Positions 36,753 through 45,835 of a stretch of 64,000 nt of DNA are shown in pieces. The stretch covers positions 1 to 64,000 of the forward strand of contig NZ_CP085306.1 in assembly GCF_020700235.1 (NCBI RefSeq), in the 5' to 3' direction. The notes under the pieces are model-generated. The model made no database searches, was not told the origin of the DNA, and saw only the letters and a program-made list of their open reading frames with translations. How positions within the stretch are numbered: position 1 is the stretch's first letter; each line of letters opens with the position of its first letter. The translations under genes and the position numbers were made by a program. The stretch is from Haladaptatus pallidirubidus (GTDB lineage: Archaea; Halobacteriota; Halobacteria; Halobacteriales; Haladaptataceae).

Positions 36753-37211
36753 ATGACCTACGAAAATTTAGATTCAGAATTAATCAATATCTTACTGAAT
36801 GACGGTCGAACGAGTCTCCGGGGCATTGCCGAAGAATTGGATGTCTCGGTAACAACAGTTTCTAACCACCTCAAAGACTTACAGGAAACAGGTATCATTA
36901 CTGGCTACACCCCGACGCTTGATTATGATTCGTTAGGCTACGATGTTACCGCTGTTATTCAACTGAAAGTGGAAGGAACGGCACTGTCGGACGTCACTGC
37001 TCGTCTGCAAGATCAACCACAGATGATCAGCGTTTACGAAGTTACCGGCGACCATGACATCATTGCGGTCGGCAAATATACAGATACCGATGAGATGAAT
37101 CAACAGATCAAAACGCTCCTTAGTGATGCAGACATTAATGAAAGCAATACTAGCGTGGTTCTGAACACAGCTAGCGAACACGAACAGTTCGAAATTGGAG
37201 AAGAGAGCTAA
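36753..37211 (+). CDS. Lrp/AsnC-family transcriptional regulator
   Basis: 152 residues. The N-terminal HTH has LDSELINILLNDGRTSLRGI and LDVSVTTVSNHLKDLQETGI. The C-terminal RAM/ligand domain has VTAVIQLKVEGTALSDVTAR and VYEVTGDHDIIAVGKYTDTD. It should form dimers or octamers and respond to an amino acid. No clear target operon is adjacent. Confidence 0.92.
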   Translation: MTYENLDSELINILLNDGRTSLRGIAEELDVSVTTVSNHLKDLQETGIITGYTPTLDYDSLGYDVTAVIQLKVEGTALSDVTARLQDQPQMISVYEVTGDHDIIAVGKYTDTDEMNQQIKTLLSDADINESNTSVVLNTASEHEQFEIGEES

Positions 37212-37424
37212 GATTGTAAAGCCACTCAAGGAGAGGTCACTCAAGCAGATGGACATTGTTGTCTATGTCCATTGTGAACACGCGCTCGTTGGCAATCTTG
37301 TATGTCGTTGATCCCAATCCCCGCGAGCACAATGAGCTCGATCCCACCCACGGCGGCAACCGTCTTGCCAGCAGTCGCAACAAGCCAGTCGTGGCCGAAC
37401 AGCGCGAACGTTGCGATCGACGAT

Positions 37425-37915
37425 ACCCCGAAACACCGACGGACCTGCTCGACCGAGCAGAGCAACACGCAACGAACGTCGCCGCCGAGCACTTCCCTGA
37501 CTTGCCAGTCGAAACGATCGACTGGGAAGTTTCACACCGAGCCCAACGACAGGCAGGCGTCACGAAATACGACCCTGCAACAGAGGAGATCACGATTACG
37601 CTGACCTGGACGGCCTACGAACACCACGGATGGGCAATTCAGTTCCACCGTCCGGCACGAACTCATTCACGCCTGGCAGTACCACGAGTTCGGCGACGCT
37701 GACCACGGAGCAACGTTCACCCGTTGGATGGACCGCCTCGACACCTCGCAACACTGTGAGCGATTCACTGCACCCAAGTGGTAGCTGGTGTGCGAGGACT
37801 GGGGCGGTCGGATTGCCCGGTATCGACGCTCGAAGACCGTCCGCAACCCCGAGCAGTACAGCTGTAGTGAGTGCGGTGGGTCGTTCCGCGTCGAGAAAGG
37901 CGACGGTCACTGATC
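37425..37915 (+). pseudogene. SprT-like zinc metalloprotease, broken (copy B)
   Basis: TDLLDRAEQHATNVAAEHFP and GVTKYDPATEEITITLTW lead to a frame change at ~37640. The next frame reads STVRHELIHAWQYHEFGDAD with the HExxH motif, then FTAPKW, an in-frame TAG, and a zinc-ribbon-like end (VCED, YSCSECGGSFRVEKG). All domains of a SprT-type protease are present, but two lesions separate them. Confidence 0.75.
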
Positions 37916-37972
37916 AGGCTTGGTTTCGAGTGACTCTGATGCACCTACGTCGTGAAATCAATCCCCAGCCGT

Positions 37973-38236
37973 CTACGTGGTTGGCTCGGAGACGAGAATG
38001 GTTTGATCGGGTTGCACTGTGACCTGGTAGTCGGCGTACTGAAACTCAACCCGTTGTCTTCCATGTTCATAGAGCGCTTCGAGTGCATCGGGTTCGATCA
38101 CCTCATACAATGGCGTGTCCGGTCTGTCTCCGTCCACCCGTTCAATTGCACTGACGATAGCCGTCGCAATCGATATTGACTGTGCTGGTGATGTGCGTAT
38201 CAATGGAGATGACTGGGAATCTGATGGCCCATTCAT
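37973..38236 (-). CDS. HalOD1-domain protein (second copy)
   Basis: 87 residues from the ATG at 38236. SISIATAIVSAIERVDGD and TPLYEVIEPDALEALYEHGR form the HalOD1 core, followed by a beta region FQYADYQVTVQPDQTILVSE. It is related to the protein at 34097-34396 and again sits beside a SprT copy. Confidence 0.8.
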   Translation of the reverse strand: MNGPSDSQSSPLIRTSPAQSISIATAIVSAIERVDGDRPDTPLYEVIEPDALEALYEHGRQRVEFQYADYQVTVQPDQTILVSEPTT

Positions 38237-38435
38237 TGCTTCTGAGGATGGATGACAACTCAATAATCCTTCGGGCAGTATCCGGCATGGATTGCCGATA
38301 TAGCCGCTCTCTCCACCATTTATTCGGCCCGCTGGGTGGCGAATTTATTGCGGATGATACAATTTAGAACGATTGGCATAGTTTTGCGTAGACCCCCACG
38401 TCCAAAACGGTACTCTCTTTTAGATTCATAAATTA

Positions 38436-38645
38436 ATGCAATTAATGGTTGGTGCCAGCTTGTTCCGTGAGCATACACAAATCGTCCTTTCCAAGGAGGA
38501 AGTGGGCGACAATCGTGACTTCCTCGAACACAACTTCATGATCACAATTGCCGAGGAGAACGATGCAGTCCGTCTCATCGGGAGTCCCTGTGAAATCCCG
38601 AAGGTACGCACCTGGCTCATTTCCCAGGGATTCAAGGTAGTATAA
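38436..38645 (+). CDS. small conserved haloarchaeal protein (VNG_1110C-like)
   Basis: 69 residues (66 from the second Met). It contains SLFREHTQIVLSKEE and ITIAEENDAVRLIGSPCEIP followed by an amphipathic helix, resembling from memory the VNG_1110C family. Alpha/beta fold, unknown function. Confidence 0.55.
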   Translation: MQLMVGASLFREHTQIVLSKEEVGDNRDFLEHNFMITIAEENDAVRLIGSPCEIPKVRTWLISQGFKVV

Positions 38646-39365
38646 ACCAAGTTTGACGATCCACCGACGTCTCTATCTATCGCCACTTACCCCGTTTACG
38701 TAGTTCTCGGGCTAAAGAGTAGATACGAGAAGATTTTCGCGGACCACTGTTCTTTGAGTGAGTTGTTACTACTGTTCCTCTTCTACTGGACACTCAAAAC
38801 GACTCGAACACCCTCTTCTCCCCCGATTACCGCACCCGTCACGCCTACCAGCAACCCACTAGCCCATCACCTCTTTACAAACTCCTCTACTAAGTGGACA
38901 GTCAGCCAGACAGAAACAGGGTGCCCACCCTGACGTCAAACACCCCGTTTTTCAAGTGAATTTCAGCAGTGTAGACAGTCGACTTTTGCCAGCCTGACAG
39001 TCCACTACTAGCACACCATAGTTCCGGAGTAATTCATTTGTCCGCTACCGGGAGACGCTCTTTCCTTCCACAATCACACTCGCTCTCACAGACAGTCCTA
39101 CTAGTTCACTACCAAAGACAATCCTGCTGCTGATCCACGGAAGATAGTCCGTTGGCCTCAACCAGTCCACTTTACAATTCGTCGCAGCACACTGGACAGT
39201 CGCTCGGCATTTACCGGATTTGACTATCACCTGCTAGTGCAGAACGCAACGAACTATTACGTCGGTCGTGGCTGCGCGCACAGCGACGCGAGCACGGAGC
39301 GGAGGGTGGGGCGGCGGGGCTTGGGTCGGTTCGGCACACAATAAAAAGAATTCTACACTACCCGA
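38646..39365. repeat. gene-free region with GGACWGTC-type repeats
   Basis: Repeated elements built on a (TAG)TGGACWGTC core: 38785-38797 (CTACTGGACACTC), 38888-38905 (AAGTGGACAGTCAGCC), 38972-38981 (TAGACAGTCG), 38993-39008 (inverted, CCTGACAGTCCACTAC), 39088-39102, 39161-39171 (inverted) and 39190-39203 (CACTGGACAGTCGC). The last 100 bp turn GC-rich with a GGTGGGGCGGCGGGGC run. Iteron-like sites next to an OB-fold gene suggest an origin or a regulated 3' region. Confidence 0.5.
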
Positions 39366-40223
39366 CTATTCCCACCAGCGACCGCGCTCAAGACTGTGAA
39401 TACCGCTCCAGCCTGTCACCGCTACCGAAACACGCCCCTCGTACCAGTTCTTCGCGACTGACCGCAACTGCACCCTCTCACCCTCTCGAACCATCGTCTT
39501 CTGCGACGCTCGCCACACGGTGAATTTGATGCGACCACTGTCGTCTTCGATCAACCCGACTTGTTGGATCTTCGGACTCCCAGGAGTCCACAGCTGGGTC
39601 ACTGTTCCTTCGATGCTCACTTCCTTCCGATTCACATCTTGCACATCCGCGATCGGAATGACTTGCCCGGGGGCTGTCCGCAATTCCTCGTACACCCCGA
39701 CGACTGCACCCATCACACTTGTCCCATCCACGACGCGTTCAGCTAGCCGCCGACTGATCGCTGCCCGCGACCATCCTTCAAGCTTCTCTTCTAACCGCAT
39801 CGCCTGCTTGTTCACTGCCGCCAACTTCTCCTGAGCCAACTCCTCACGAGGATCTCTTCTCTCCGGGTCACACCACGGATCCACACTTGCCGCTCGCTCC
39901 TGGAACGCACAGCGCCGCTTTCGACTTACTGCTTTCGATGCTCGCCGACATTGTACTTCCCGTTTCGAATCCTGTGATCGATCCCATCGCTCACGCGTTC
40001 GTGTGATTTCTGTCTCTCGGGCTACCAACCGTTCTTCTGCCGCCAACGTCAGTCCACGTCCAACCCCAGCGGGATGATTCGTATCGACTTTCCCTTGGAT
40101 CGTCTGCTCAACCGATGGCCGCAGCTCAGGTTTCTCTTCAACCCCCTCGAATTCCTCCTTGTCACATTCAATCGCCTGTTCTTCAACCGAAACTATTTGA
40201 CCGATCGTGTGTTTACTACTCAT
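39366..40223 (-). CDS. OB-fold (RPA-like) DNA-binding protein with coiled coil
   Basis: 285 residues. The N-terminal half is charged and helical, with many Arg/Glu (TEITRTRERWDRSQDSKRE), and probably a coiled coil. The C-terminal ~95 residues form an OB-fold: VIPIADVQDVNRKEVSIEGT, IQQVGLIEDDSGRIKFTVWR and VQLRSVAKNWYEGRVSVAVT, like single RPA-type domains. It should bind single-stranded DNA. Isolated copies occur on haloarchaeal plasmids, which suggests a replication or maintenance role. Non-coding, structured DNA lies on both sides. Confidence 0.75.
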   Translation of the reverse strand: MSSKHTIGQIVSVEEQAIECDKEEFEGVEEKPELRPSVEQTIQGKVDTNHPAGVGRGLTLAAEERLVARETEITRTRERWDRSQDSKREVQCRRASKAVSRKRRCAFQERAASVDPWCDPERRDPREELAQEKLAAVNKQAMRLEEKLEGWSRAAISRRLAERVVDGTSVMGAVVGVYEELRTAPGQVIPIADVQDVNRKEVSIEGTVTQLWTPGSPKIQQVGLIEDDSGRIKFTVWRASQKTMVREGERVQLRSVAKNWYEGRVSVAVTGWSGIHSLERGRWWE

Positions 40224-40804
40224 TGGGATTCTTTCCTAAAGGCGCGCCTCCTACCGCGTCTTTTTCGACACTCACTCCTACATGAGTCACATCTCTCCAC
40301 TGCACAACTTATCCGTCTCCTCCGCGCGCTCGCTTGCGCCTTCGCGAGCGTCCCCCTGGGCGCGAAGCGAGCGCGCGTTTTCGAAGGGACACGACCAGCA
40401 CCGCGCGTCGACCCGCCCGGAGCAAGCGTCCAGCACACAAGCCGGTTTCGTGTCCGTCGACCAGCGGGAGACGCAACCGAAAGTGCGCTTGGTGCTGGCG
40501 TCGAAACCAGATGCCCGGAACGGCCGGAGGCCGCATGCCCGGACTGGTCGGTCGCGAGCGATGCGGAGGGCGGCATGCGGCGAGCGGGGCGGGCCAGAGA
40601 GAACCACCAGTCAAACAGTGAGAACCAAATCTTGATTAGCCACATCGGGTGGGACTGCAAGGGGCCGTGCGCTCGACGAGCGAGTCGACGTAAGCACCGC
40701 AACGGAGTGAGGAGCACAGCGAGACGCAGCCGTCGAGCGCGCGGGGGCTTTCGAAGTGATACTGGACCGGGCAGCAACTGTTGGCCCACCAGAAAACGTA
40801 TGCC
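40224..40804. other. GC-rich structured non-coding region
   Basis: 580 bp far GC-richer than the neighbourhood, open in many frames only because of composition. A long hairpin pairs CGCGCGCTCGCTTGCGCC (40323-40340) with GGGCGCGAAGCGAGCGCGCG (40358-40377). Further self-complementary pieces (GGCCGCATGCC, GGCGGCATGCGGC) lie at 40525-40575. It may hold a structured RNA or the promoter and origin-proximal DNA of the OB-fold gene. Confidence 0.45.
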
Positions 40805-42115
40805 ATGGCTGTGTCGACACGTAGTATGGCTCCACTGACGCGTCGCTCCCTCTTCCGACAGATGGCGATTGGGGGTGGAATAGTGAGTGTGAGCGGATGC
40901 ATCGCTCCGACTCTCCCAGGACTTTCGAACGGGAAGGCTGTTCCAACGCCGTTTACGAACGACGCATACAAAGCGAGCTACGTCTCAGACAGTCGCTGGG
41001 TAGTTGAAGGCCATGACGGGGGACGAACCAGATCTGCTGCGTCGGCACTCCCACACGGAGATGTTGGCGTTGCGTGGCTTCGCCGTCCAGGCACGGACCC
41101 TCACGGAGCGACGCCACCAATTGTCGGTCCGAATCGTGTCTATATCGGCTATACTGAATCATCAAACGACGCTAACAACCCAGACGCCTATCTTGCTGGG
41201 TTCGATGCGAAAACTGGCGACCAGCAACTCGAAAAACATCTCGACACGGGTCAAACTGTGGGGCTCGCAGTGGCTGGTGACAAACTGCTTGCTGTAACCC
41301 GAAGCCCAGACTACGACCAGGCAACCCTGACGGCTCTCACCCGGAATGGTGCGATCCAGTGGACCGACACGCTTCCAGACGTGACTGGCTCGCCAGCAAT
41401 TGTGGACGGAACGTGTTACGTGGCGACGCGAGACGAGGATAACGCGGTGTACGCCTATTCGCTCGATGGCACCCAACAGTGGCGAACATCCATCGATGGG
41501 GAGTGCTACACGGCGACCTGTGCGGATCGCGACGGTGTCTATGTCGGGTTATCGGACGGCCGTATTGCGGCACTTGATGCGACCACTGGGGAACGACGGT
41601 GGAGCGAGCAGATCGTGACACCAGTTGAGTGCTGTCCGGACATTCAGGGCACACCCACGGTAGCTGACGGCCGCCTCTACGTTCCGGGCATCGCCGAGGA
41701 ACTCGTCGCAGCCGATACCGCCGATGGAACCGTTCTGTGGCGGACGACCGTCGTCGACGAGAACTACGGCAACGCGATTCCCTCGCCAGCAGTCACGGCG
41801 GACACTGCGTACGTAAATACGTATCACGGAGGGCTCGTTGCAATCGATATCTCGGACGGATCGATTCGCTGGCGATCAGCCGAGAATGGGTACAATCAAT
41901 CCCCCGCTGTCGGTGACGGTGGTGTGGTCGTTCCGCGGAATGACGCTGTTGTTGCCTACGAGACGAGTGACAGCCATGCGTGGACGATTGAGATCACAGT
42001 CCCCGACATCGGGATGGCGGCCTACAGCATGGACACAGAAGTCGCGTTGGCACACGGGATGTGCTACGTCGGGGTCGCTGATGGTCGGCTCTACGCAATT
42101 GGTACCAGCGAATAA
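40805..42115 (+). CDS. PQQ-like beta-propeller lipoprotein
   Basis: 436 residues from ATG 40805; Met codons at 40781 and 40826 are alternatives. The N-terminus has a Tat motif and lipobox (TRRSLFRQMAIGGG, VSGC). The rest is a series of PQQ/quinoprotein-type blades: YLAGFDAKTGDQQLEK, VYAYSLDGTQQWRT, IAALDATTGERRWSEQ, LVAADTADGTVLWRTT, LVAIDISDGSIRWRS. It is lipid-anchored on the cell surface; PQQ binding itself is unproven, as many such propellers are structural. An LCD of repeats near 42130-42300 follows without a gene. Confidence 0.88.
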   Translation: MAVSTRSMAPLTRRSLFRQMAIGGGIVSVSGCIAPTLPGLSNGKAVPTPFTNDAYKASYVSDSRWVVEGHDGGRTRSAASALPHGDVGVAWLRRPGTDPHGATPPIVGPNRVYIGYTESSNDANNPDAYLAGFDAKTGDQQLEKHLDTGQTVGLAVAGDKLLAVTRSPDYDQATLTALTRNGAIQWTDTLPDVTGSPAIVDGTCYVATRDEDNAVYAYSLDGTQQWRTSIDGECYTATCADRDGVYVGLSDGRIAALDATTGERRWSEQIVTPVECCPDIQGTPTVADGRLYVPGIAEELVAADTADGTVLWRTTVVDENYGNAIPSPAVTADTAYVNTYHGGLVAIDISDGSIRWRSAENGYNQSPAVGDGGVVVPRNDAVVAYETSDSHAWTIEITVPDIGMAAYSMDTEVALAHGMCYVGVADGRLYAIGTSE

Positions 42116-42393
42116 TACAGAACGCGAGTGAAACGAGCGGAAGCACAGAAGACTCACTCCGTTCGTCTTCCGGAGCGAGCGCCAACGAGACTGCGTCTCG
42201 CGTGGTCGCGGGATGCCGAACGGCCGAGGGCTTTCTGTGAATCTCAGTCATCGGTTTGCCTGCAGTGTCGTCGATCGCGTCTGAACCTTCGATGGAAGTC
42301 ACGCTCTGGGATTTTGCTTTGAGTCGTATCCGTATCGTCTGGTGATTAGCTGCCGTATTTGCATATTTTGTCTGTTGGCGGCGGTCTTAACGC

Positions 42394-42828
42394 CTATTCG
42401 TCCCACAGCGTCGTGATCCGCTGTTCGATCTCGTCAAGGATGAGCGTTAGGACATCGCGATGATCGGTTGGCCACGACACATCCTCGCCAAGCGTTGGAG
42501 CGGTGGGGGGTGGATGGAAATGATCTCGTGTATTGTGCGGATTCCGATGGCGATCCCAGCGACACTCCCAGGCGCTGTCAGCGTGCACTTCTCGATAGTG
42601 GATTTTGAAGTCGTCATTTGTATACCACCGGACAGCGAGCGTCGCTTTATCTACCAACATTGGATAATACGGCTGGGCGAATGTAACGCGAAGTTCGAGA
42701 TGGCCATTCGCATCAGTGATGACTGCCTGTTCGACTTGCTGTGTGGCGCTGAGTCTCGTCTGTAGAAACTCAAGGATTGGTCGATCGATGGGTGCAGGAC
42801 TGCTCCCATCGCCAGTTGGCGGTACCAT
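42394..42828 (-). CDS. TumE-like protein (cassette copy 1)
   Basis: 144 residues. The conserved block WECRWDRHRNPHNTRDHFHP (W-E-C-R-W-D-R-H...H-F-H-P) is shared with the protein at 55432-55848. It follows a two-strand region ATLAVRWYTNDDFKIHYREV and precedes an acidic helix ending RITTLWDE. The His-rich motif resembles that of TumE-type toxins of TA systems. It starts 2 bp after the HTH gene, so the pair is co-translated. Toxin function is inferred. Confidence 0.65.
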   Translation of the reverse strand: MVPPTGDGSSPAPIDRPILEFLQTRLSATQQVEQAVITDANGHLELRVTFAQPYYPMLVDKATLAVRWYTNDDFKIHYREVHADSAWECRWDRHRNPHNTRDHFHPPPTAPTLGEDVSWPTDHRDVLTLILDEIEQRITTLWDE

Positions 42829-42830
42829 TG

Positions 42831-43364
42831 CTATCCAGAAGCTTGTTCGTGGTCAGTGGCACCAGCACGTTGCTGTCGGGCTCGTTCATAGCGTGTTCTC
42901 TCTTGGCGAGCAGTCATCCAATCGGCGAGATCACTGTACACGTCATCGATTGACGTGTCGACACTCGTCTCGACAACAGCGAGTGCATCAACGTCTGCTG
43001 GGGACGCAACGTCATACTCGTCTTCGTAACTTTTGATCGTTGTCGTCAACGTACGCACGCGCTGTTGAAGCTCCTCAAGCGAATGGCGTGCCGCAAGCTG
43101 ATTGATGCGTCGCCACTCGAAATAGGCGTCATTGCGTTCGTAGGTGACTGGATGCCCATCGTGTTGGGTGACGATCCCGAGATCCGCGAACCAGTTGAGA
43201 TATTTCCGGGCAGTCTTTGGGTCACAGTCGATTTGGTCTGCAATTGCACTCGCCGTTACTGGCTCGCGCGTCTGGAGGACGGTCCCATAGATTTGCTGTT
43301 CGACGTCGTCGCCGCTGAACGCGTCCTCGAAGGGAGGTGGTCCGTCGGTGGGTGAATCGGCCAT
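42831..43364 (-). CDS. HTH protein, DUF7342-like (cassette copy 1)
   Basis: 177 residues from the ATG at 43364; CTATATCC lies about 28 bp upstream as a TATA box. Winged helix: IYGTVLQTREPVTASAIADQ and DPKTARKYLNWFADLGIVTQ. The shared signature NDAYFEWRRINQL is followed by a coiled-coil-like helix and an Arg-rich tail. It pairs with the TumE-like gene and would be the DNA-binding antitoxin or autoregulator. Confidence 0.75.
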   Translation of the reverse strand: MADSPTDGPPPFEDAFSGDDVEQQIYGTVLQTREPVTASAIADQIDCDPKTARKYLNWFADLGIVTQHDGHPVTYERNDAYFEWRRINQLAARHSLEELQQRVRTLTTTIKSYEDEYDVASPADVDALAVVETSVDTSIDDVYSDLADWMTARQERTRYERARQQRAGATDHEQASG

Positions 43365-43645
43365 ATTGGCTATTAGAGTTTGTAGGATATAGTTCTTACC
43401 TCGAGGAACTATTTCCTTACTGATCGAGGGGGCAATTCTCCACGGGTATGCCATAGCGGGTTTCCGAACACTAACTCGTGGTGGTAAGAGATCGGTCACT
43501 TCGCATGCCACTCAATCCTTCTTCACGCCTCAGTCGTTTCTCCTCTCGAGACGTACTATTTGCATTTTACTCATGGTGCATATTCTGATAGAAGACGATA
43601 AGCGATCACGATTTCATGCTGCTCAGGAGACGGGTGTCTTTCGAT

Positions 43646-43783
43646 TCAATCGATCGTAGCATCCGTTGATCGACTACCAGTAAAATACACATCCTCTTTC
43701 TCAATATATGTATTCTGAAGATTCATTTGAGGGAACCCATTGGTCACAATCACGCTAGTACTAGCCGCTGTTTGACTACTCAT
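43646..43783 (-). CDS. possible small ORF (45 aa)
   Basis: MSSQTAASTSVIVTNGFPQM continuing to VYFTGSRSTDATID. Its upstream bases (GTTTGACTACTCAT on the plus strand) resemble those before the OB-fold gene (GTTTACTACTCAT), hinting at a shared promoter sequence. There is no family. Confidence 0.25.
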   Translation of the reverse strand: MSSQTAASTSVIVTNGFPQMNLQNTYIEKEDVYFTGSRSTDATID

Positions 43784-44368
43784 TGTTCTTCTGTGCTGTC
43801 GCATCGCCACGCCGTTTTTCAGCGCCCAGAGTGCTCGGCTCACTCACAATCATCTAGCGGACAGTTCCACGATTTACTGTGCTTTCTCGTTCCGCTTGCT
43901 TTCCCCCGGTTGCGCTTGTCCCGTTCGTTCTTCGTACCCCCCTATTACTTTGGACGTTTTTGGAGGTGCGCAAAGCAATATGACGGCGTTAGATTTGCAT
44001 ATAATAACGTAGGGCTTCTCTCAGGCCGTTATTTGTTATATGCAACTGATTTTGACACTTCTCAGAGATATATGCACCGCATTAAGCCTTCTAGTCGTCG
44101 AATTCTGTATTTAACGCTAAATGGTCTACTCTTGTTACTCATGCTATATGAAACGGGTTAGATTTGCTATATGAAAATAGAGGCCGGAAAACGGCTCAGA
44201 CGGCTAAATTCTTTGCACAGAATAGCTAATTCGTATTTGCAAAACCGGTAGTACAAGCACTCCGAAATAGAAGTCAAGCAGTAGGTATTCAATGTGATAC
44301 AACAGTGGAAAGCGACCCCCAACGGGAGCCTATCGCGATGGCTACTCTGACCGACTATCGAGTTGCTC
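43784..44368. other. intergenic region with inverted and direct AT-rich repeats
   Basis: TTGCATATAATAACG at 43995-44009 is mirrored by CGTTATTTGTTATATGCAA at 44027-44045. GTTAGATTTGCATATA (43989) recurs as GTTAGATTTGCTATATG (44157). A plus-strand open frame here (43727-44161) has Ser/Arg/Phe-rich, non-protein-like composition. The repeats may be regulatory or a terminator for the transfer operon. Confidence 0.4.
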
Positions 44369-45835
44369 TTACATTTCGTTAGGGAACGGAAGACTGCCAT
44401 AGATCGAGTATGGACACTGGTCGCGTCCGATGCAATAGCGCTGCATATCATCGTTCGAACAATTCATCTGGAGGGGGATCTCACCACCAATATCGTTCTC
44501 AAGTTCGTATCGAATTTGGTACTCCGTCGTTTCCTCATCATACCAGGCCCACCGGGAGAACAGGTCTTTCATATCTTTGATAAACTCTCCTGTGCTAGCG
44601 TTTCGATACTGGGGCAACCACCATGCCATCCGCACGAGATTGAACAGGTCTTTCCGGACGGGTTTTTTCTCCTGCAGCCGCTCATCCATCGCCGCCAGAC
44701 AGGGGAGTTCGAAGAGATCCTCAAGATCGTCGACGTGGATGGGTTGTACGCCATCGCTATACTGAGTGAGCGTATATCGGTTCAAGCGATCGTCTTCGAC
44801 CGTGACGCTTGGATGATCCCGGTTCGTGGAGAGAATTGTACCGAGACTGCGTGGCGTCGAAATGGCGTCACATACGTGCTGCTCCCACGATTGTGTAGGT
44901 TCGTATGCCTCAAGAGCGGCATAGAGTTCGCGTGCGGTATGTGTTTGGCCGATGCAGGCGACATCGTCGTCCGCCGCCTGAACAGCGTTAATGATCGTCC
45001 GGAGTCGCTGTTTCTGGCGGCTCCAGTTCTTCCAGATACGATGAGTTTGTCCGGCGGCAAAAAACCGGTTGATCCGGTCTGTGATTGCTGACTCGTTTGC
45101 AGTCAGCCAGCTGCGTTGCTCTGTGGTAAGTGCTTCTTCCTGGGCAGTGAGTAGTCGTCCAAACGCATCCTCGGCATACGACCGATACTTCTGCATAAAA
45201 TCCGAGACAGGGACATACAGATTGTTGTCTGCGACGTACGCTTGGATCTCGCCCTGCTGGTCACCATCACGATCTGTCCGCGCCAAGCACTTCCGCGAGG
45301 CAGCGACGAGTGGAATTTCGAGATAATATCCATCACCGAATTCGGATCGTGTCGTAATATCGGTACAGACTCGACCAGGATGGGGCCCGTCCTCGCCATT
45401 CTTTTTCGCATAGAGGATTTCTGCGATCTCCTGGTGGAGCGACCAATCCTCGTATTCACAAACGAGTGAGGCAATGTTGTTCACATAGAGTTCACGCAGA
45501 TCACCGAGCAGAGCGAGACGCTGAGGCGGCGTATCATCGAGTTTGGGATGATCCATGATACAGATCGCACCAAGAGTCACGAGAACGGCGAGCATCCCTG
45601 GGTCGTCAACATACGGTCGCTCTGCGGCCTTCCGACGCGTGCTTGGCGTGAAGGCGTCGCACGTGAACCGCTCTATGTCTGCAAGCAATTTCTCTGTTTC
45701 TTGTGTCCCCTCGACCATCCAGTGCTGATAGCCACGCTCGAATAGCTGTGTGAGCTGAAACTGATCTTCATCGCGAGGCAGTGCTGCTACGCGATAGGCG
45801 GTATAGTCGTCGTTTAGCGGTATCTTTCGGGTCAT
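44369..45835 (-). CDS. primase-associated protein with C-terminal Cys cluster (PriL-like)
   Basis: 488 residues, mostly helical. The C-terminus has MNCSNDDMQRYCIGRDQCPY, a Cys spacing like the Fe-S/zinc-binding ends of primase large subunits and primase-associated proteins. The start overlaps the AEP primase gene by 4 bp (ATGA), so the two are made together. It is likely the accessory subunit of a plasmid primase. Similarity to PriL is weak outside the cysteines. Confidence 0.65.
   Translation of the reverse strand: MTRKIPLNDDYTAYRVAALPRDEDQFQLTQLFERGYQHWMVEGTQETEKLLADIERFTCDAFTPSTRRKAAERPYVDDPGMLAVLVTLGAICIMDHPKLDDTPPQRLALLGDLRELYVNNIASLVCEYEDWSLHQEIAEILYAKKNGEDGPHPGRVCTDITTRSEFGDGYYLEIPLVAASRKCLARTDRDGDQQGEIQAYVADNNLYVPVSDFMQKYRSYAEDAFGRLLTAQEEALTTEQRSWLTANESAITDRINRFFAAGQTHRIWKNWSRQKQRLRTIINAVQAADDDVACIGQTHTARELYAALEAYEPTQSWEQHVCDAISTPRSLGTILSTNRDHPSVTVEDDRLNRYTLTQYSDGVQPIHVDDLEDLFELPCLAAMDERLQEKKPVRKDLFNLVRMAWWLPQYRNASTGEFIKDMKDLFSRWAWYDEETTEYQIRYELENDIGGEIPLQMNCSNDDMQRYCIGRDQCPYSIYGSLPFPNEM

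Noticed and set aside
40224..40790. Several overlapping long ORFs on both strands
   Set aside because: They arise from high GC content; the products are Arg/Ala/Pro-rich and unlike any protein.
43727..44161. A 144-codon plus-strand ORF
   Set aside because: Cys/Arg/Phe/Ser-rich composition, no family, and it runs through AT-rich repeats; probably chance.
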